Positions 43,809-55,100 of a stretch of DNA of 64,000 bases are shown piece after piece. Origin of the DNA: Macrophomina tecta (Eukaryota > Ascomycota > Dothideomycetes > Botryosphaeriales > Botryosphaeriaceae); NCBI GenBank assembly GCA_024180945.1, contig JAKSGN010000033.1, forward strand, positions 868,001-932,000. The letters are read 5' to 3'. Each line of letters begins with the position of its first letter. The stretch's first letter is position 1. A model generated the notes under the pieces. The model was not told the DNA's origin. It did no database searches and was given only the letters and a program-made list of their open reading frames with translations. The translations under genes and the position numbers were made by a program.

Positions 43809-46324
43809 TCTCCTCCTTGCGGTTAGGGCCTCAAACGGGAGGCAGTTCAAAACGCATAGAAATCATCGCTTCGATAGAAACCCCATCCGGTCCTACCAAA
43901 ATTCGAGCATTGATAGATTGTGGTTGCGACCTGAACCTCGTGTCCCTTGAATGCGTAGAGCGACTTGCCTTGCAAAATGTGCAAGCTAGTGCCAGGCCGT
44001 CTGCCCGCCTTCTTGATGACACCACCGTTACGTTGCACGACTCTTATTATATAGGGGTCACCACGTGCGACTCGGGGGGCGCCACGCGCACCACCGAACC
44101 CCAACCTTACTGGAGTGGCTCGTTCACGGGCTACGATGCCATACTCGGCATGCCCTGGCTCGGGGCTGCCGGGCCGGTTATCGATTTTGGAAGAGGAACG
44201 TTTCACTGGAGCACAAACTCGCTGGAGCGTGTGTGTCTGGTAAGCGCCACTGAATTATTCCAGGACTTAGAACCAGGGGAGCCTATTTACTCCCTCTGGC
44301 CGTCCGACTACCAGCTCTCGCCTACGGGTGACCTGGAAAGTCAAAGGAATAACTTCGACTCTTTCGCAGCCCTCTCGCGGGCGGAAAGCATGCTAAACGC
44401 ACGCGAGAAGCAGGGCGGGGGTGACCGGAATCCGGAAGGGCTCCCACCTAACCAAACTCTCTCCTACCTACGGGGGCTGCACTCCCGCATCCAAAGAGCA
44501 TGCGAACCGCATGAGGAACTCGCCGGTTTAGCAGACGCACTACTAGCCAAGGTGGCTGAGGAGGTCCGCGACGAGATTCCGGATGCTTATAGGGAGTACT
44601 TGGACGTATTTTCAGACGAACAAGCTGCCAAGCTGCCGCAACACACTGAGTTCGATCATGCTATTGATCTCGTTGTAGGTTCTGAGCCACCGTCAATGCC
44701 CCTGTATGGACTCTCCCAATCCGAACTACGGATCCTCAGGGAATACATTGACAAGGCCTTGGAACGGGGGTGGATCAGGCATAGTAAGTCGCCTGCGGGC
44801 GCGCCTGTTCTCTTTGCCCCCAAGGCAGACGGCACCATGCGGTTGTGCGTGGATTATAGGGGCCTGAATAAGGTCACGGTCAAAAATGGCTATCCTATAC
44901 CACTGGTGGGCGAGCTGCTGGACCGCCTAAGCACCGCAAAGATCTTCACCAAACTGGACCTGCGCGATGCTTATCACCGAATCCGCATAAAGGAAGGTGA
45001 TGAGTGGAAAACAGCATTTAAGACGCGTTACGGGCATTACGAGTACCTAGTCATGCCATTTGGCTTAACCAACGCACCCGCAACCTTCCAGTCGTATATC
45101 CACCGAGCCCTGGGAGGCCTGGTGGACACGATTTGCGTAGTGTACTTGGATGACATACTCATATACTCAGCGGATGAGTCTCAGCACGTCGAGCACGTCA
45201 AACGTGTTCTCCAAAGATTGCGTGATTGGAACCTCTACGCAAAACCGTCTAAATGTAGCTTTCACACAAAGCACGTCGAGTTCCTGGGCTTCATCGTCAC
45301 CCCCCAGGGGGTTGTCATGGACCCCGTAAGAGTCGAAGCCATCAAGGACTGGCCGGAGCCGCAAAGCTACCGTGATATTCAGGTTTTCCTAGGCTTTGCC
45401 AACTTCTACAGGCGCTTTATATGGAATTACTCCACGGTGGTTCAACCACTGACTAGCTTGCTAAAAGAAGCAGCCCAAGATCCTAATCCGGGGGCCAAAC
45501 GAGCGCCGAAAAAGGGGCCAACCAAATGGTATAAGCCCTGGGAATGGCCCGCAGGGGCAAAGCAGGCGTTTAGCAGGCTGAAAGCATGCTTTACGCAGGC
45601 TCCTGTACTGCGGCACTATGACCCAAATCTTCCAGTCATGCTAATCACCGACGCATCGGACTATGCCTACGGCGGCATCCTTCTCCAACCGCTGGATGGA
45701 GAGGATAACCAGCGCCATTGGCACCCCGTTGCGTATTTCAGCCATAAGTTCGCTGGTGCTGAAATACGGTACGACACCTACGACAAGGAACTCCACGCGA
45801 TCGTGCAGTGCTTCAAGCATTGGAGGCCTTACCTAGCACACGTGCAGACGCCGGTGCGGGTATTGTCTGATCATAACAACCTACGTTATTTCATGACGAC
45901 CAAGAGCCTCACGGCTCGACAGGCTCGGTACGCTGAAGTCTTGGCTGAATTCGATTTTAATATCGAATATAAGCCGGGTAAGTCTAATCCAGCGGACGCC
46001 CTTTCGAGGCGTCCAGACTACGCCCTTGGCTTTAAGGAGGGTGACAAGCGCACCTACCTTGATGCTATGTTGCCCACACTACAACGCAAACTCCAGATTC
46101 AGGGGTTGGGAGAACCCCTACGCACCACCAAGGACCCCGGCCAAGAGCACGAGGGAAACCTGCGTACAAACGGCGGTGGTGATCACCGAACCGCCTCAGT
46201 CTGTTCCGTCACTTGTGAGGAGCACGACGAGTTCGCTTGTAAGGGCCTGGCACCTCCGGTGTGCACTCACTGCGAGGGAGCCAGCACGAGCTTGGTGCAA
46301 AGCTTCGTGCCTCGGTCTGCAGTA

Positions 46325-47093
46325 TTTATTTTATTTATTTATTTAGTTTAACGTCCTTCTTGAGTCAGAGACTATCAAAGACGGGCTTTAGAAGCCGTTT
46401 CTAGTTATACATTTTCTAGAGGCTCCTTGTAAAAGAAGCATTCTAGGAGAGCACAAGGAATAGTAGACTTAAAAGCCAAACGAGAGGCAGGCCTCTAAGG
46501 AGATAGTATAAGAGAATAGTAATAGAAAACAAAGGAGTGTAAGCGTCGGACGTATTTAAACCCCGTCGGGCGTGTTGTTAAGAATCCACCGGCGCGTAGA
46601 TATCTTGGTTTTTCTAAGAAACTCAGCTGTTGCTTGAGCGCCTTTATTTGTAGTGAATAGGTCCGTAAGATTAAGAATAGGTTTCTCCAGAGCGTCTTTT
46701 ATAGAGAGCCTTTCAGCTCTATATAAATAACAGTCTAAGAGGAGATGTCTCGGTGTTTGCTTTGCCGTACCAGAGCAGTAGCATCTATCATCCTCTACAT
46801 GGTTAAAACGGTAGAGATAGGACTTGAAGTACCCGTGTCCAATCTTCAGCTGGTAGAAGGAGGAAGCTGTTTCCCTTACTGTAGTAGGGGCGATCAGCTT
46901 CCTCTTTATCTTCCAGGTAAATGCTTTACTGTAGGCTGAGCTGGGAACTGATAAGAGCTGGCTTTTCCACTCGTTGTAGAGAACTTCTTTTAGTTGCATT
47001 CCGTAGAATGCAACAGAAGTGTCTTCTGTTGTAGGGGGGATTAACGTTGCTTGTTTAGCAAGTCTGTCGGCCTCCTCATTTCCGTGCACGTAC
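46325..47093 (-). mobile_element. 5'-truncated LINE (Tad-like non-LTR retrotransposon)
   Basis: A 769-bp insert in pol, on the minus strand. It is flanked by the 12-bp direct repeat CGGTCTGCAGTA at 46313-46324 and 47094-47105. Its 3' end (plus-strand left end) is a TTTA-repeat, that is, a TAAA-type tail on its own strand, as in Tad-clade LINEs. Removing the insert and one repeat restores the pol frame exactly. This is a textbook target-primed, 5'-truncated insertion. Confidence 0.88.
46556..47093 (-). pseudogene. LINE ORF2 C-terminal fragment
   Basis: The open frame encodes the end of ORF2: the last RNase H motif (HGNEEADRLAKQA), a linker, and a Cys/His segment (CYCSGTAKQTPRHLLLDC) typical of fungal LINE C-termini. 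It ends at the stop at 46556. The rest of ORF2 is absent by 5' truncation. Confidence 0.8.
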
Positions 47094-48754
47094 CGGTCTG
47101 CAGTAATGGTGGCCGCTGCAACCGAAACAGCGTTCGAAGCTACTCCTGAATCGTTAGTTGATTTTATTCGCACCGAGCAACGAAGGGACGCCTTCTGCGC
47201 AGACGTACGAGAACAGCTTGCGAAAAGGGTGCTTTTAGCGTGCGATCAGTATGCGATCGACGAGCAAGGACTCCTACGCTATAAAGGGCGGGTATACGTG
47301 CCAAAGTGCACTCCGCTACGCGAGGAAATCCTGCTTAGGAATCATGACGATCCGAGTGGTGGCCATTACGGCATCCGCCGCACCCAGGAGGTGCTTTCTA
47401 GGAAGTACCACTGGGAAGGCATCACCGCGGACGTTAGGGAATATGTGCAAAGCTGCGATGCCTGTCAACGTAATAAGGCTCGCCGGCATAAGCCGTATGG
47501 GTTATTACAGCCACTGCTGGTAGCCGCTCAACCCCATAGGCACTACTCCCTTGATTTTATCACGGACTTGCCAGAATCCGTAGGGCGAGACGGTCGAGCA
47601 TATAACGCAGTTCTCGTACTCGTTGACCGTTTCACCAAATATGTACGTTACCTACCAGTTAGGAAGACGATTGATGGGGCAACGCTCGCGGACCTTATCG
47701 TAAACGACGTCTTCGTACAATTTGGGCCGCCCAACAGCCTAGTCTCGGACAGGGGCTCAACGTTCACGAGCCAGTTCTGGAGCGAATTATGCTATAATCT
47801 TAGGATTAAGCATAGACTAAGTACCTCCTTTCACCCGCAGACAGACGGCCAAACGGAGAGGCAAAATCAGGAGTTAGAGGCGTACCTGCGCCATTACACC
47901 TCCTGGAACCAGTCAGACTGGGCAAAGCTTCTCCAGTGGGCTTCACACGCCTACAACCAGAAAACCCACTCTTCCACAGGCTTCGCACCAGTTCAACTGG
48001 ATGCGGGGGTGGAACCTAACTCCTGGGACGGGGTTTGGGACAACCTTAACAGGAATCCCCCAACCGAATCGGCCGAAGCAGCCAAAAAGCACGCGGAAAG
48101 CATGCGGAAAGCATGAGAATCGGCGGCGGAATCCCTCGGACACTCCCAGGAGCTCCAAACGAAATATTACAACCGGAACCGAACCGAAATGCATTTCGAT
48201 ATTGGACAACCAGTCCTTCTCTTAGCAAGGAATATCAAAACCAAACGGCCTTGCAAGAAACTCGACAACCGTTACCTAGGGCCATTCCGAATCCTAGAGA
48301 AGATTGGCTCCCAGGCCTACCGCTTGGACCTGCCACAATCCATGTCCCGGCTGCATACTGTTTTCAACGTTGCATTGCTGGAAGCTTATACGGCAAGGCC
48401 AAGGTTCCAACCGCCACCAGTCGAAGAAATCGACGATGGTGGACACTGGGAAGTCGAAGCCATAGTGGCCCACAAAGAAGGGCCACCAAGGCAATACCTG
48501 CTTAAATGGCTCGGCTGGCCCCATGAACACAACGAGTGGAAGCAGGAAGAGGAGCTAGACAATTGCAGAGAGCTTCTACAGGATTACCTTAAAGGAAACC
48601 CTATTCCCTGGGACGCCCAGCCAAAACGCAAGCGAAACGCAGGCGGAACGCAGGCTATAAGCAAGCCACGGCGAGGGCGCCCCCCAGGATCAAAGAACAA
48701 GAAGAAACATTAGGGGAAATGCTTGATTCATGAAGAAGGGCCCCAAAGGAGCAT

Positions 48755-49292
48755 CTACTTTACATTCGAGCCATACCAAAACCACCTCTTGTCCGCATTG
48801 GACATCCTCGCAAAGCACTTATCCTCAAACTCCTCGTCCACCACTTCGTTGGTTGGCTTCATTAAGCCAACCCCACCCAGTCCAGCCTGATGACGCTGCC
48901 AATTCTCCGAGCGCGATATGTTGCGCGCATGCTGCCAGTTGCTGCGGCCGCCAGCAGCCGCAATCTCCTTCGCCTCCTGCTTCTCGTATGCCGACACCGC
49001 CTCTCCCAACGCACCGGCGTACTTGCACAGCGCAAGCACGTCCTCCTCCATGAACTCCAGCACCTCCTCATCGGGAGCGCCATCGAAGCTGTCGTAACAG
49101 AACGACAGCAAATTGGCAGCACGGCGGAATTGAGGGGGAACCTAAAAACAAATTTTATTGTTAGCAACGAGCACAAGCAGCATAAAAGCATGCGGAAAGC
49201 ATGAGGAAAGCAGGGGAAAAGCATGCTTACCGGAGCACATTCATGACCACTCTTCGCACACCGATTGCACTTGGCATGGGGTGGATCCTTGA
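48755..49292 (-). pseudogene. Antisense Cys-rich accessory gene of the chromovirus, 5'-truncated
   Basis: Lies 41 bp past the pol stop on the opposite strand. The last exon (48755-49141, 129 codons) encodes a helical, acidic-then-basic segment (YDSFDGAPDEEVLEFMEED and then SRSENWQRHQAGLGGVGLM). A GTAAGC..TTTTTAG intron of 89 nt (49142-49230) precedes it. The upstream exon part (49231-49292) encodes DPPHAKCNRCAKSGHECAP, a C-x2-C-x6-C pattern reminiscent of a zinc cluster or knuckle. The hAT element cuts the gene at 49292. The reading frame of what remains is intact. The function is unknown; nucleic-acid binding is inference. Confidence 0.75.
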
Positions 49293-49313
49293 CAGACATC
49301 CCAGTAATAAATA
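49293..49313 (+). repeat. hAT left terminal inverted repeat
   Basis: Begins CAGACATCCCAGTAATA and matches the reverse complement of 51996-52016 at 20 of 21 positions. Confidence 0.8.
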
Positions 49314-49621
49314 TATATTTATTATTAAGGGCATATTTATTGTTAAGCTTTTCCATAAGGATAATAATATAGACGCTGCCAATAAATATATATTGTTAAC
49401 TATTAATAATATAGGCCCACTATTTTCCAGCGCCAATTCCCCCAGAGTGTTTCAGATTAAATTGCAGTCTTTTACGCATATTACTGCTTATCAGGCCTCT
49501 AGATAGGAGGTGAACTCCAATGTTTGTAACTCCTAGCAACCGAAACTGCTGCCTCGCCATACCCGTCACGTTGCAAGTACGCAGTTCGTAATACATCAGC
49601 GACATATCTCTACACACGACA

Positions 49622-51914
49622 ATGGACGTCAACATATCCTCACTGCCCCAATCCAATGCCCCGTCAAGTTCTTCCTCCGTGGTACCCTCTGACAGTGCCT
49701 CACAAGTTGCCAGCACACTGTCAGAACCCGAGGCATCGTCAGCTCAGCATACGGTCAAGAGACGGAAACTGAGAGCCACATCAACATGGGATCACTTTCG
49801 AGAAGCTCAAGGCGACGAGCCACGTACTATGAGCGGGAAATTACTTCACTACTGCACGCGTTGTCGCAATCCATCCTGGTCAACCCACATATCTGGCAAC
49901 GCCCGCTATCATCTCGAGAAGGCTCATCACATACTTGTTCGAGAGGATTCAAAATCTCAAAACAGGCGCCAACTAGCCATCGAAAATGCCTTCGCAAGAA
50001 CAACCGGCAAGCGGCTGCAGCAAGTCAGGAGAATGAGATGAACACTCTACGGAGTGTAATCAATGTCGATGCCTTTCGAGAGGCACAGATGTTGCTATCC
50101 GCACATAAACATTTACCGCTCAACTTCGTAACCTGGCCGGAATACCAGGCACTTCTGGCCGCGATAAACCCTGCCGTTGAAGAGTTCCTAACTGATTCCG
50201 GTAGCACAGTTGCGGCGGACTTGGATAGGGCCTACGATGCGCATCAACAATCCGTAAAGGAATGGCTAGAACGTGCCCGGAGCCTCGTACACATTGCTAT
50301 GGACGTATGGTCTTCTCCTCAGCGGAAGGCCTATATCGCTGTTCACGCCCAATGGGTTGACGAGGCCTACAAACCTCGGAAAGCATTGCTAGGGCTACCA
50401 AACCTCCGCCGCTCTCACGCCGGCACGGCTATGGCACCTCACTTGATGACGATTATCCGACAGTACCACTTAGCGCCCCGAATCGGCTACTTCACTGGGG
50501 ACAATGACGCAAAGAATGACACCTGTCTCCGCCAACTTGCTGTTGAGCTGTCGCAAGAGTACGGCCTTACACTTGACCCAGTGTCCTCTCGAACGCGGTG
50601 TGCCGGCCACATCATTAACTTGTCCCTTCAAGCCTTTCTCTTTGCAACTAGTGAGGACGCTCTGCAGGCCGCAATTGCGCAGGCGCAACACGAGGTAAAT
50701 GATGTAACAGTTGCGGACGCGTTACACGACCAAATTCAGTCGAACACTTGTCACAAGAGTCACGACAGGCGCAAGAAACGCCATGACACTGCCGGCTGGC
50801 GGAGCATCGGCCCAATGGGTAAACTCCACAACATTGCGGTGTTCATCCGTAATTCCACAGTGCGCAACGATGCATGGGATGACATTGCAGAAAAGGCGCT
50901 TGGAATTGACAATATCACCCGTTGGAACTCATGGTTCAAGTTGCTTGATGCGGCTATCAGCCAAGAGGGTCCATTGTCAATATTCCTCAACCAATACCAC
51001 AACGAGCTGGAAGACGACATCCTCACACATGATGATTGGCAAGTACTCAAAATGACTCACGAGTTCTTGCAGCCGTTTTACCAAGCGACCTTGGAGCAGC
51101 AAATGGAGTGGGCATCAATAGATCAGGTGCTAGAGAATATGGATATTCTTTTCATGCAGTTTGAGAATGCCAAGGTAAGCCATGGACGGCTCGATCGATT
51201 ACCAGACCTGGACTGATGTTAAAGCAGGGCAAATACGCCAGCAACGCGCGTATGGTTCATTCCATTCACATGGGTTGGTGGGTTCTCTCGAAGCATTATG
51301 AAGAGAGTGACAGAAACCCAATATATGCCACGGCATTATTGCTCCATCCAGAAAAGCGCCGGAGGTACCTTGACCGCCACTGGGCAGAGGAATGGAGGCA
51401 GACCGCTATTGCTGGTGCACGGCAGCATTGGGCGAAGTACAAGGACCGGCCACTCCCGTCGGAGTCCGCGGCTCGGCTGAACGACGAACGACGGGAAGTA
51501 ACACCGTACGAGCGTATCAAGCAGTCAATGAGTGTCTTGGATGAACCCGGAGATGAGGATGAATTCGAAAAATTCGTCAATTCTCCGCCAAGACCTATGA
51601 CGACCAAAACACCGCTTGAATGGTGGTGTCGAGAAGAACAGAGGATTGAGTATCCACGTTTACACCAATTGGCCATTGACATACTAAGTGTGCCGGCGAT
51701 GTCCGACGATCCGGAACGGGTATTCTCTTGCGCAAGGCGGACAATTTCTTGGGACAGGGCACGGCTCTCGCCTGATACTATCGAGAAGCTTCAATGCCTG
51801 AGCAACTGGGTGAAGAATGACTTGGTCCGCAAAGTCTACGTGGCAGTAGATGGTAAGGTCATGGATATTGCTGGCGGCAACGACGACATGCATGGCGCTT
51901 CAGTTTTATATTAA
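49622..51914 (+). pseudogene. hAT transposase, frameshifted
   Basis: From ATG 49622 the first frame encodes a BED-type zinc finger (STWDHFREAQGDEP and then CTRCRNPSW with His ligands in YHLEKAHH). The rest lies in the -1 frame from about 50000: LRSVINVDAFREAQ, AMDVWSSPQRKAY (first catalytic Asp region), TGDNDAKND, RCAGHIINL (C-x2-H motif), and, after a 53-nt intron at 51175-51227, the C-terminal dimerisation region (LEWWCREEQRIEYPRLHQLA, DPERVFSCARRTISWDRARL). No splice pair joins the two parts without losing the conserved segment, so a 1-nt indel near 50000-50036 is the likeliest reading. Transposase starting at ATG 50037 would lack the BED finger. Confidence 0.82.
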
Positions 51915-51995
51915 TAATTATTGATAAGCTTAGCAATCGATAATAATATTAGGATCTGCCAATGAATACATAAGAATATGTCAATATTATGTATT

Positions 51996-52016
51996 TATTT
52001 ATTATTGGGATGTCTG
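51996..52016 (-). repeat. hAT right terminal inverted repeat
   Basis: Ends GGGATGTCTG on the plus strand; partner of the repeat at 49293. Host-type sequence follows directly. Confidence 0.8.
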
Positions 52017-52189
52017 GCCACGTCTTCTTAACAGCTCTTGCGGAATTCTGAACAATCCACGCATCCTTCCTAAAGCAACAGATCAAAGTAAAAGCAGCCA
52101 CACAGAGAGCAAGCGCCTCGGAAGCACAGCAAAATACCATCGGAATATTACGCACGCTTTTCGAAAACAAAGACGCACCAGATCGCCCC

Positions 52190-55100
52190 TCATACACCAA
52201 CAGAAACTCCACTTCTCTGCTTCTCCACAGCCTCCATGACCACAAAGCTGAGGTCCTCCCTCAGTTTAGCCTTCTCGAAGCCAGCAGGCGCATTCTGGGT
52301 CAAAAGCTCGCCGAGTCGATCTGCCCACGTCTGCACAACGGTAGAAGACATCACTTCGACCCATTCAGATCCGAAAAAACACTGCATATCGTCGCCACTT
52401 CGGGTCAATGAAAGGCCATTCGTCATCCGATCGAGGGCTTGCAGACTTTTCTCAATTTCCCGGAGGAGCTCAATTGCCGGCGCTTCTCCATTATTGCTAT
52501 GATGTCCAGTGCTTCTATCTTGAAACATTAGAAAGATGTTGTGCATCTTAGCACCTTCCGGAATACACTCAAGCGGGAGGCTGGAAGCAGTCCGGCCTCT
52601 GGCCTGTTGACGGGCTGAGAGATCCCATAGAGGGACAAGTCCGGTGATAGGGCGCTGCGGCTCTGGTTGTCCGATGAGAATCTCACTGGTTAGACTCTGC
52701 TGATCTTGTTGGTCTACCCGAGGGACATGGGGGACTGGGCCTTGTATTAAAGGTAGGTGAGCTCTTCTGTCATGGTGCATAATGCGATGGGAGCCGCGAA
52801 GTGGTTGTTTGACTGGCGTACCTAGACTTAGATGCTCACTGTCTCTCTTCGTCTGTCGCTGATGCGGTTGCGCAGCGGGAGTGGATTCCTGCAATGTGAG
52901 TCTTCCTTGTGCAAGACTGCGTGCTGGTGAAGAATGAAGTCTTTGATTCTCCGTTCCCGATGCATTAAGTCCAACAACCTGGATGCGTGGTTCTCTTGGG
53001 TCTGCACTCGACTGACTATGGGCTATAGAACTAGAGCCCTTAGAGACCACAGTGTCGCTTTTGGTCGAAGACTCTCTGGTCCTCCTATTCGTACCAGCCA
53101 TCCAGTAACGAATATCCTGATCATACCCATCAGAGATTGGCCCATATGTGACATCTGAGGCTGTGTTCTTGGCATTCCCGCTGATTGAAGCCGGGATCCC
53201 ATTGCGTCTAAGAAATAAATTCGACCTCCTCGGCCGCTGAGATGGTAAGTTCGAGAACGAGCTGTCCCTTACTAGATTGACCGGAGACTTGAAAGCCTTG
53301 TTGACTCCGTCAAGACCTGAGATATGCCTGCGACCCCTACCTAGCCGCGCGCGTGCACCACCTGTAACAGCGTGATTCGACATTCCTTGCTGAGACAGTT
53401 GAGTAGATACAGGGAAGAAGCCGTCATCGGAATTTAGTTGGACTGAGTTGCTGGGAGATAGAAGATGAACTCCATTGGCTTGCTCGGAAGCTTCAGTGAC
53501 AGTTGGAATATCTCGACTGTGAAACATGTTTAGAGCTCTAGGGTCAATAGTCCTGCCTTCGAGAGAATTAGATTCCCGGAAGGGCGATGAAGGCTGTGGT
53601 GTTAATAAGTGCGATTTAGCCTGAGTATTCCGAGGTTCAGATGGAGGTTTTGTTTGCAGATTCCGTCGAAAGTCTATCAGTTGTGATGGTGCTTGCTCCT
53701 GTTGTGCCTTATTGGTAGGCTCAGGGTTGCGGACTTTAGAATTCATCTTGGCCATGGTCCAGGGGTTCGATAGGGTGATATCATTGAGATCTTGCTGGTC
53801 AGCCGCATTTTCTGCTGGTTCATTGTCCGGAGCGTTATCAAGCTCCGCGTCACCCATCGCGAAGTCATCTTCATCGATATCATACATGTTGTATTTCCAA
53901 GTGCGTTGTCGCTTCGGCTGTGATGACCCGTCGTACTCAGTTTGCTGCTCTTCGTGAACCTGACTTTGACCAGCGTTTAAATCTGACATAACACTGGATA
54001 ATGCCGTGACTTCTTGAGTCTGGTTCTGCTGAGCAGCGACCGCTTCCACGAGATTCACGCTGGAAACGTCCATTAATTGGTCAAATATGTCTCCGTCGGC
54101 AGTCATCTCATCATCATCATCTTCTTCCACCTGAGGGCCCGTGTTACTGACTTCAGTTGTATCCGAAGACTGTTCAATAGCTGGCAAAGAAGATGAGTAG
54201 AAGGCTTCCAGAAAGTCTTTTACAGCAGTAACAACAGCTCCAGCGTCGTCGAACAACAGATCATCCTTTGAAGGCTCCACATTCGGGTCGTAGCTGCCCG
54301 GAGGACATCCGATACCCATCCTTATGAAAGGATCCTTCACGTCTTCCAGCGCTGGGTTCGACTTCTTCAGTTTTTCTCTGAAAGCCTTCGCGATGAGCTT
54401 CATGGTTCCTCTGGCCGTTGATACCGGTCGCGCATCGATGGATAGAAAATAACCGTGTCCAGCGATTTTCTTTCCCTCAGCATCCGATCGAGGCAGGAAA
54501 GCCTCGACAGTATACCCGTTGACCACACGCACTGAATACGCACATTGCGCCGCAGCATCCTTCCCAACAACCTTCCATACCACATCTGCCACCCTCTCCA
54601 CCCCACCACCAACTCCAACACTAGGCTTCGGGGCATAAACCCAGTCGTAACCCTTCCTATCCATGACCCTCAACTGCAGCCTCACCCCCGGCCTCGCCAA
54701 TGCATAACCCTGCAACACGTTCCTCACCCTCCTCAACTCCCTCTCCCGATTCCTCAACGCCGTCTGCCTCCTAACCGGCCATCTCTCAAAGAATCCCTCC
54801 ACCCTGACCACTGTCCCCACCGGCGCGCCGGCCTTCCTCTCCTCTCTTGCGCCATCCCCACCCACCCTCCACACGCTCGCCACACCCTCCCCCTCGCACC
54901 TCACCGTCACCCACAGCCCCCTCACCACCTCCGCCAAACTGGCCAACGCCTCGCCCCTAAACCCCAACGACCTGCCCCCAACATCCTTCAATTCTTCGCT
55001 GTTTCTCAGCTTGCTCGTGCAGTGGCGGCGGCCAAGCAGCGCGCGGTCGGCGCCGGGCGGGACGGAGCGCCCGTTGTCGCGCACGGTAAGGTGGTCGAGG

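Larger units (their letters stand above)
43772..48713 (+). pseudogene. Chromovirus Pol, interrupted
   Basis: The frame is open from 43772 (after TAA at 43769) to 46324. It is interrupted by a LINE, resumes in the same frame at 47106, meets a TGA at 48114-48116, and ends at TAG 48711-48713. Domains are: protease (ALIDCGCDLNLVS and ILGMPWL); reverse transcriptase (VVYLDDILIYS box near 45143); RNase H (ITDASDYAYGG and YDKELHAIV); integrase with an HHCC zinc finger (47343-47500) and DDE core (DFITDL, SDRGSTF and GQTERQNQE); and a C-terminal chromodomain (YLLKWLGWPHEHNEWKQEEEL). The chromodomain places it in the chromovirus clade. The protease carries DCGC where most relatives have DSG. No early ATG exists, in agreement with synthesis by frameshift. 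Confidence 0.9.
42351..49292 (+). mobile_element. Ty3/gypsy chromovirus, young copy, 3' end missing
   Basis: In order: a 193 bp 5' LTR, primer site, gag, pol (protease, reverse transcriptase, RNase H, integrase, chromodomain) and an antisense accessory gene cut at 49292 by a hAT transposon. Base composition is normal, in sharp contrast to the older copy on its left, so it escaped RIP or arrived after RIP was lost. It is not autonomous now. A LINE interrupts pol, one nonsense codon lies before the chromodomain, and the 3' LTR is absent. Confidence 0.92.
49293..52016 (+). mobile_element. hAT DNA transposon
   Basis: Bounded by 21-bp terminal inverted repeats starting CAGACATCCC (49293-49313 and 51996-52016) with one mismatch. 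The interior encodes a BED-finger hAT transposase. Subterminal regions are AT-rich with ATAATA-type motifs. The expected 8-bp target duplication is absent: left flank ATCCTTGA, right flank GCCACGTC. Confidence 0.85.

Noticed and set aside
47019..47173. Upstream methionine for the integrase-side frame at 47019
   Set aside because: That stretch belongs to the inserted LINE; the pol frame really resumes at 47106 after the target duplication.
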